Program-made: the position numbers and the translations under genes | Assembly (NCBI RefSeq): GCF_001639145.1 | Contig: NZ_LROY01000002.1 | Location: 1,520,501-1,584,500, forward strand | DNA length: 64,000 nt | Reading direction: 5' to 3' | Source: Microbulbifer sp. Q7 | GTDB taxonomy: Bacteria; Pseudomonadota; Gammaproteobacteria; Pseudomonadales; Cellvibrionaceae | Notes under the pieces: model-generated | Told to the model about the DNA's origin: nothing | Seen by the model: the letters and a program-made list of their open reading frames with translations, nothing else | Databases searched by the model: none | In this document: piece by piece, positions 62,557-64,000 of the stretch | Position numbering within the stretch: position 1 is the first letter of the stretch | How the letters are laid out: each line of letters starts with the position of its first letter

Positions 62557-63561
62557 TCAATGGGTTTTTAGCAACAAGTGGACAATCTGTACACAGTTAA
62601 TTGCCACATCTTTGCGCAAATTGTCGGATGCCGCACAAAAAATAACCTGCCGCGGACTAACCAGGCCTGTGCGCAACCTTCCCAGCAGCGTGCTCTCGCT
62701 ACCAACCGCATCCTGTGCCGACGGGCGCTCACGCATCTCAAGACGCGCACCATTACTCAGCAAGCCACGCACCGTATCCAGCGGCTGGTCGCTATTCAAG
62801 TACACACTCAGGTTTGCCAGCTGGCCGTGAAATACGGAGGCGGTGTTGATGGTGGCATCCAGTGCGACCCCCTCCCCCAGCAGACGCCGCAGCTCCAGCA
62901 CCAGTGCCAGCTCACTGAAACTGTGGCCACTTTCCAGCAATGCCTCGGCGGAGCTCAGGTGATTGAACGCGAGGCGCTGGCCAGTTGCCTCATCCACGTC
63001 TGGCTCCTGGCCATTAAATAAACGCGCAGTTTGCGCGGCAGCAGCATCTACGCTGCTTTTGCCCAACGCGGATACCGGCTGATTCAGCACCACTTCCACC
63101 GACTGCAGCTGGGACTTCAGCGGATACAGGGCTTCCGCGATCATGGCCGCACCGGCACCGGGCACAGCCACAACCTTGCGATCCTGCTCGTCTCGCTCGT
63201 TGAGCAGCGCTGTGTTCAGCAAAGGGTGGATCAACGCCACACTTTCGTCGCCACGGGTAATACCCGCCGCATCCACCACCCAGGCGCCCGCCTGCTCAGC
63301 CTGAGCCAGAGCGGCCGTTGCCAGCTCACCGCCGGTCAACAGCAGCACCACCTGATCCGGGGTAAACACAAAATCCTTCAGTGGAGTCACCGCCACGCTG
63401 CGGTTGGCGAACACTTGCGGGTCTACGTCCGCCTCGTCCTCGATCACCAGTTTGAGCTGGCCCGGGGTCACGGTCTTGCGCTCTTCCAGGGTCTCCAGCA
63501 GCGCATCAAACGGCGCACTGCCAACACCAACGATCACCAGTTCCCGGGTGGATTCAGTCAT
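62557..63561 (-). CDS. usg: Usg-type aspartate-semialdehyde dehydrogenase homologue (probably non-catalytic)
   Basis: 334 residues, same overall length and fold as Asd but strongly diverged. Where Asd has its catalytic Cys (an N-C-[ST] motif) this protein reads VAVPGAGAAMIAEALYPLK, with no Cys. The C-terminal half keeps the domain pattern (NTASVFHGQLANLSVYL). The only Cys residues sit in the last 30 residues. It lies directly downstream of asd, as in Pseudomonas and enterics (usg-1). Role unknown. Confidence 0.88.
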   Translation of the reverse strand: MTESTRELVIVGVGSAPFDALLETLEERKTVTPGQLKLVIEDEADVDPQVFANRSVAVTPLKDFVFTPDQVVLLLTGGELATAALAQAEQAGAWVVDAAGITRGDESVALIHPLLNTALLNERDEQDRKVVAVPGAGAAMIAEALYPLKSQLQSVEVVLNQPVSALGKSSVDAAAAQTARLFNGQEPDVDEATGQRLAFNHLSSAEALLESGHSFSELALVLELRRLLGEGVALDATINTASVFHGQLANLSVYLNSDQPLDTVRGLLSNGARLEMRERPSAQDAVGSESTLLGRLRTGLVSPRQVIFCAASDNLRKDVAINCVQIVHLLLKTH

Positions 63562-63675
63562 ACTTGGGCTCTTTTGTATTTGCGAGGGGTTTCGGCTGCT
63601 TTTCAGCCAGGTCGACCACTAAAGCGGCAACCTGAAATTGCGGGGGGATTATACTCACGGAGAGTCGAGGGGGAA

Positions 63676-63697
63676 GCCGCCCCGGAACCGGGGCGGC
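63676..63697 (-). terminator. GC-rich hairpin between asd and usg
   Basis: GCCGCCCCGG (63676-63685) and CCGGGGCGGC (63688-63697) are perfect inverted repeats. 16 bases past the asd stop on the minus strand; the following T-run is poor. Confidence 0.6.
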
Positions 63698-63713
63698 GAA
63701 ATGTGCTAAAAAC

Positions 63714-64000
63714 TTACAGTTTTCCGAGCAGGATCAGCAGTACACGGCGCAGTGGCTCGGCAGCACCCCACAGCAGCTGGTCACCGACGGTGAAGGCATT
63801 CAGGTATTCACCGCCCATACTCAGCTTGCGCAGACGGCCAACCGGGATATCCAGCTTGCCGGTGACCGCGGTCGGGGTCAGTTCTTTCAGGGTTACTTCG
63901 CGGTCGTTGGGCACCACTTTCACCCAATCGTTGGCGGAGCCGATGATTTTCTCGATCTCTGCCAGCGGTAGGTCTTTTTTCAACTTCACGGTAAACGCCT
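63714..64000 (-). CDS. asd: Aspartate-semialdehyde dehydrogenase, C-terminal part
   Basis: The frame is open to the window edge; only the last ~95 residues are seen. [26 protein letters not shown] and [23 protein letters not shown] are the conserved end of the E. coli/Pseudomonas-type Asd, which reduces aspartyl phosphate in the lysine, threonine and methionine pathway. The catalytic region lies outside the window. Confidence 0.93.
   Translation of the reverse strand, partial: AFTVKLKKDLPLAEIEKIIGSANDWVKVVPNDREVTLKELTPTAVTGKLDIPVGRLRKLSMGGEYLNAFTVGDQLLWGAAEPLRRVLLILLGKL

Overview
The window is a GC-rich, gene-dense chromosomal segment of a gammaproteobacterium. The asd-usg-fimV-truA-trpFBA-accD-folC-dedD-cvpA-purF-metZ order at the right end is the Pseudomonas/Cellvibrio-type arrangement. 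The TonB receptor, the glucosylglycerate cassette and the overall gene style suggest a marine member of Cellvibrionales, perhaps Microbulbifer or a relative; that placement is inference. I see no rRNA, tRNA, CRISPR array, prophage or transposase gene.

Layout. 1-3.8 kb: the 3' end of one MltF-like lytic transglycosylase, a complete tandem paralogue with two solute-binding domains, and a convergent quinone oxidoreductase. 3.8-7.4 kb: TonB receptor and pdxH. 7.6-10.8 kb: a ThDP decarboxylase (probably 2-ketoarginine decarboxylase) and an aldehyde dehydrogenase. 11.1-13.9 kb: a small protein gene whose ribosome-binding site lies in a hairpin, a palindromic element, then kbl-tdh for threonine breakdown. 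13.9-16.5 kb: outer-membrane phospholipase A and a divergent DUF2279 gene. 16.4-25.7 kb: CPA1 antiporter, FMN glutamate-synthase-like protein, hemerythrin, a radical SAM gene behind a LexA-type box, and a run of small metabolic and envelope genes. 25.7-28.3 kb: PepSY protein plus PhoP/PhoQ-like two-component system. 28.3-31.3 kb: glycine-zipper protein, a translationally coupled ECF sigma/anti-sigma/acidic protein/DUF3106 operon, and a secreted protein built of 11-residue repeats. 31.4-38.2 kb: cystine-type symporter, TlpA-like lipoprotein, YihY, ArsC, WrbA, DUF2069 and SppA. 38.5-42.5 kb: a glucosylglycerate cassette (phosphatase, GT81-type synthase, GH13_18-type phosphorylase). 42.5-48 kb: MFS transporter and the MoxR-DUF58-TgpA cluster. 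48-64 kb: metZ, purF, cvpA, dedD, folC, accD, trpA, trpB, trpF, truA, fimV, usg and the 3' end of asd.

The most unusual content is non-coding. Three intergenic palindromic elements (11409-11522, 49339-49446, 49556-49675) share one plan: a long outer stem of 21-31 bp enclosing smaller structures. Elements 1 and 2 each carry two small inner hairpins and share inner motifs; elements 2 and 3 share a 17-base block although their outer stems differ completely. They look like one family of small dispersed structured repeats. Also notable are the nested 11-residue repeat protein, the four-gene sigma operon with oppositely charged exported products, and the exact CTGT-N8-ACAG box in front of the radical SAM gene.
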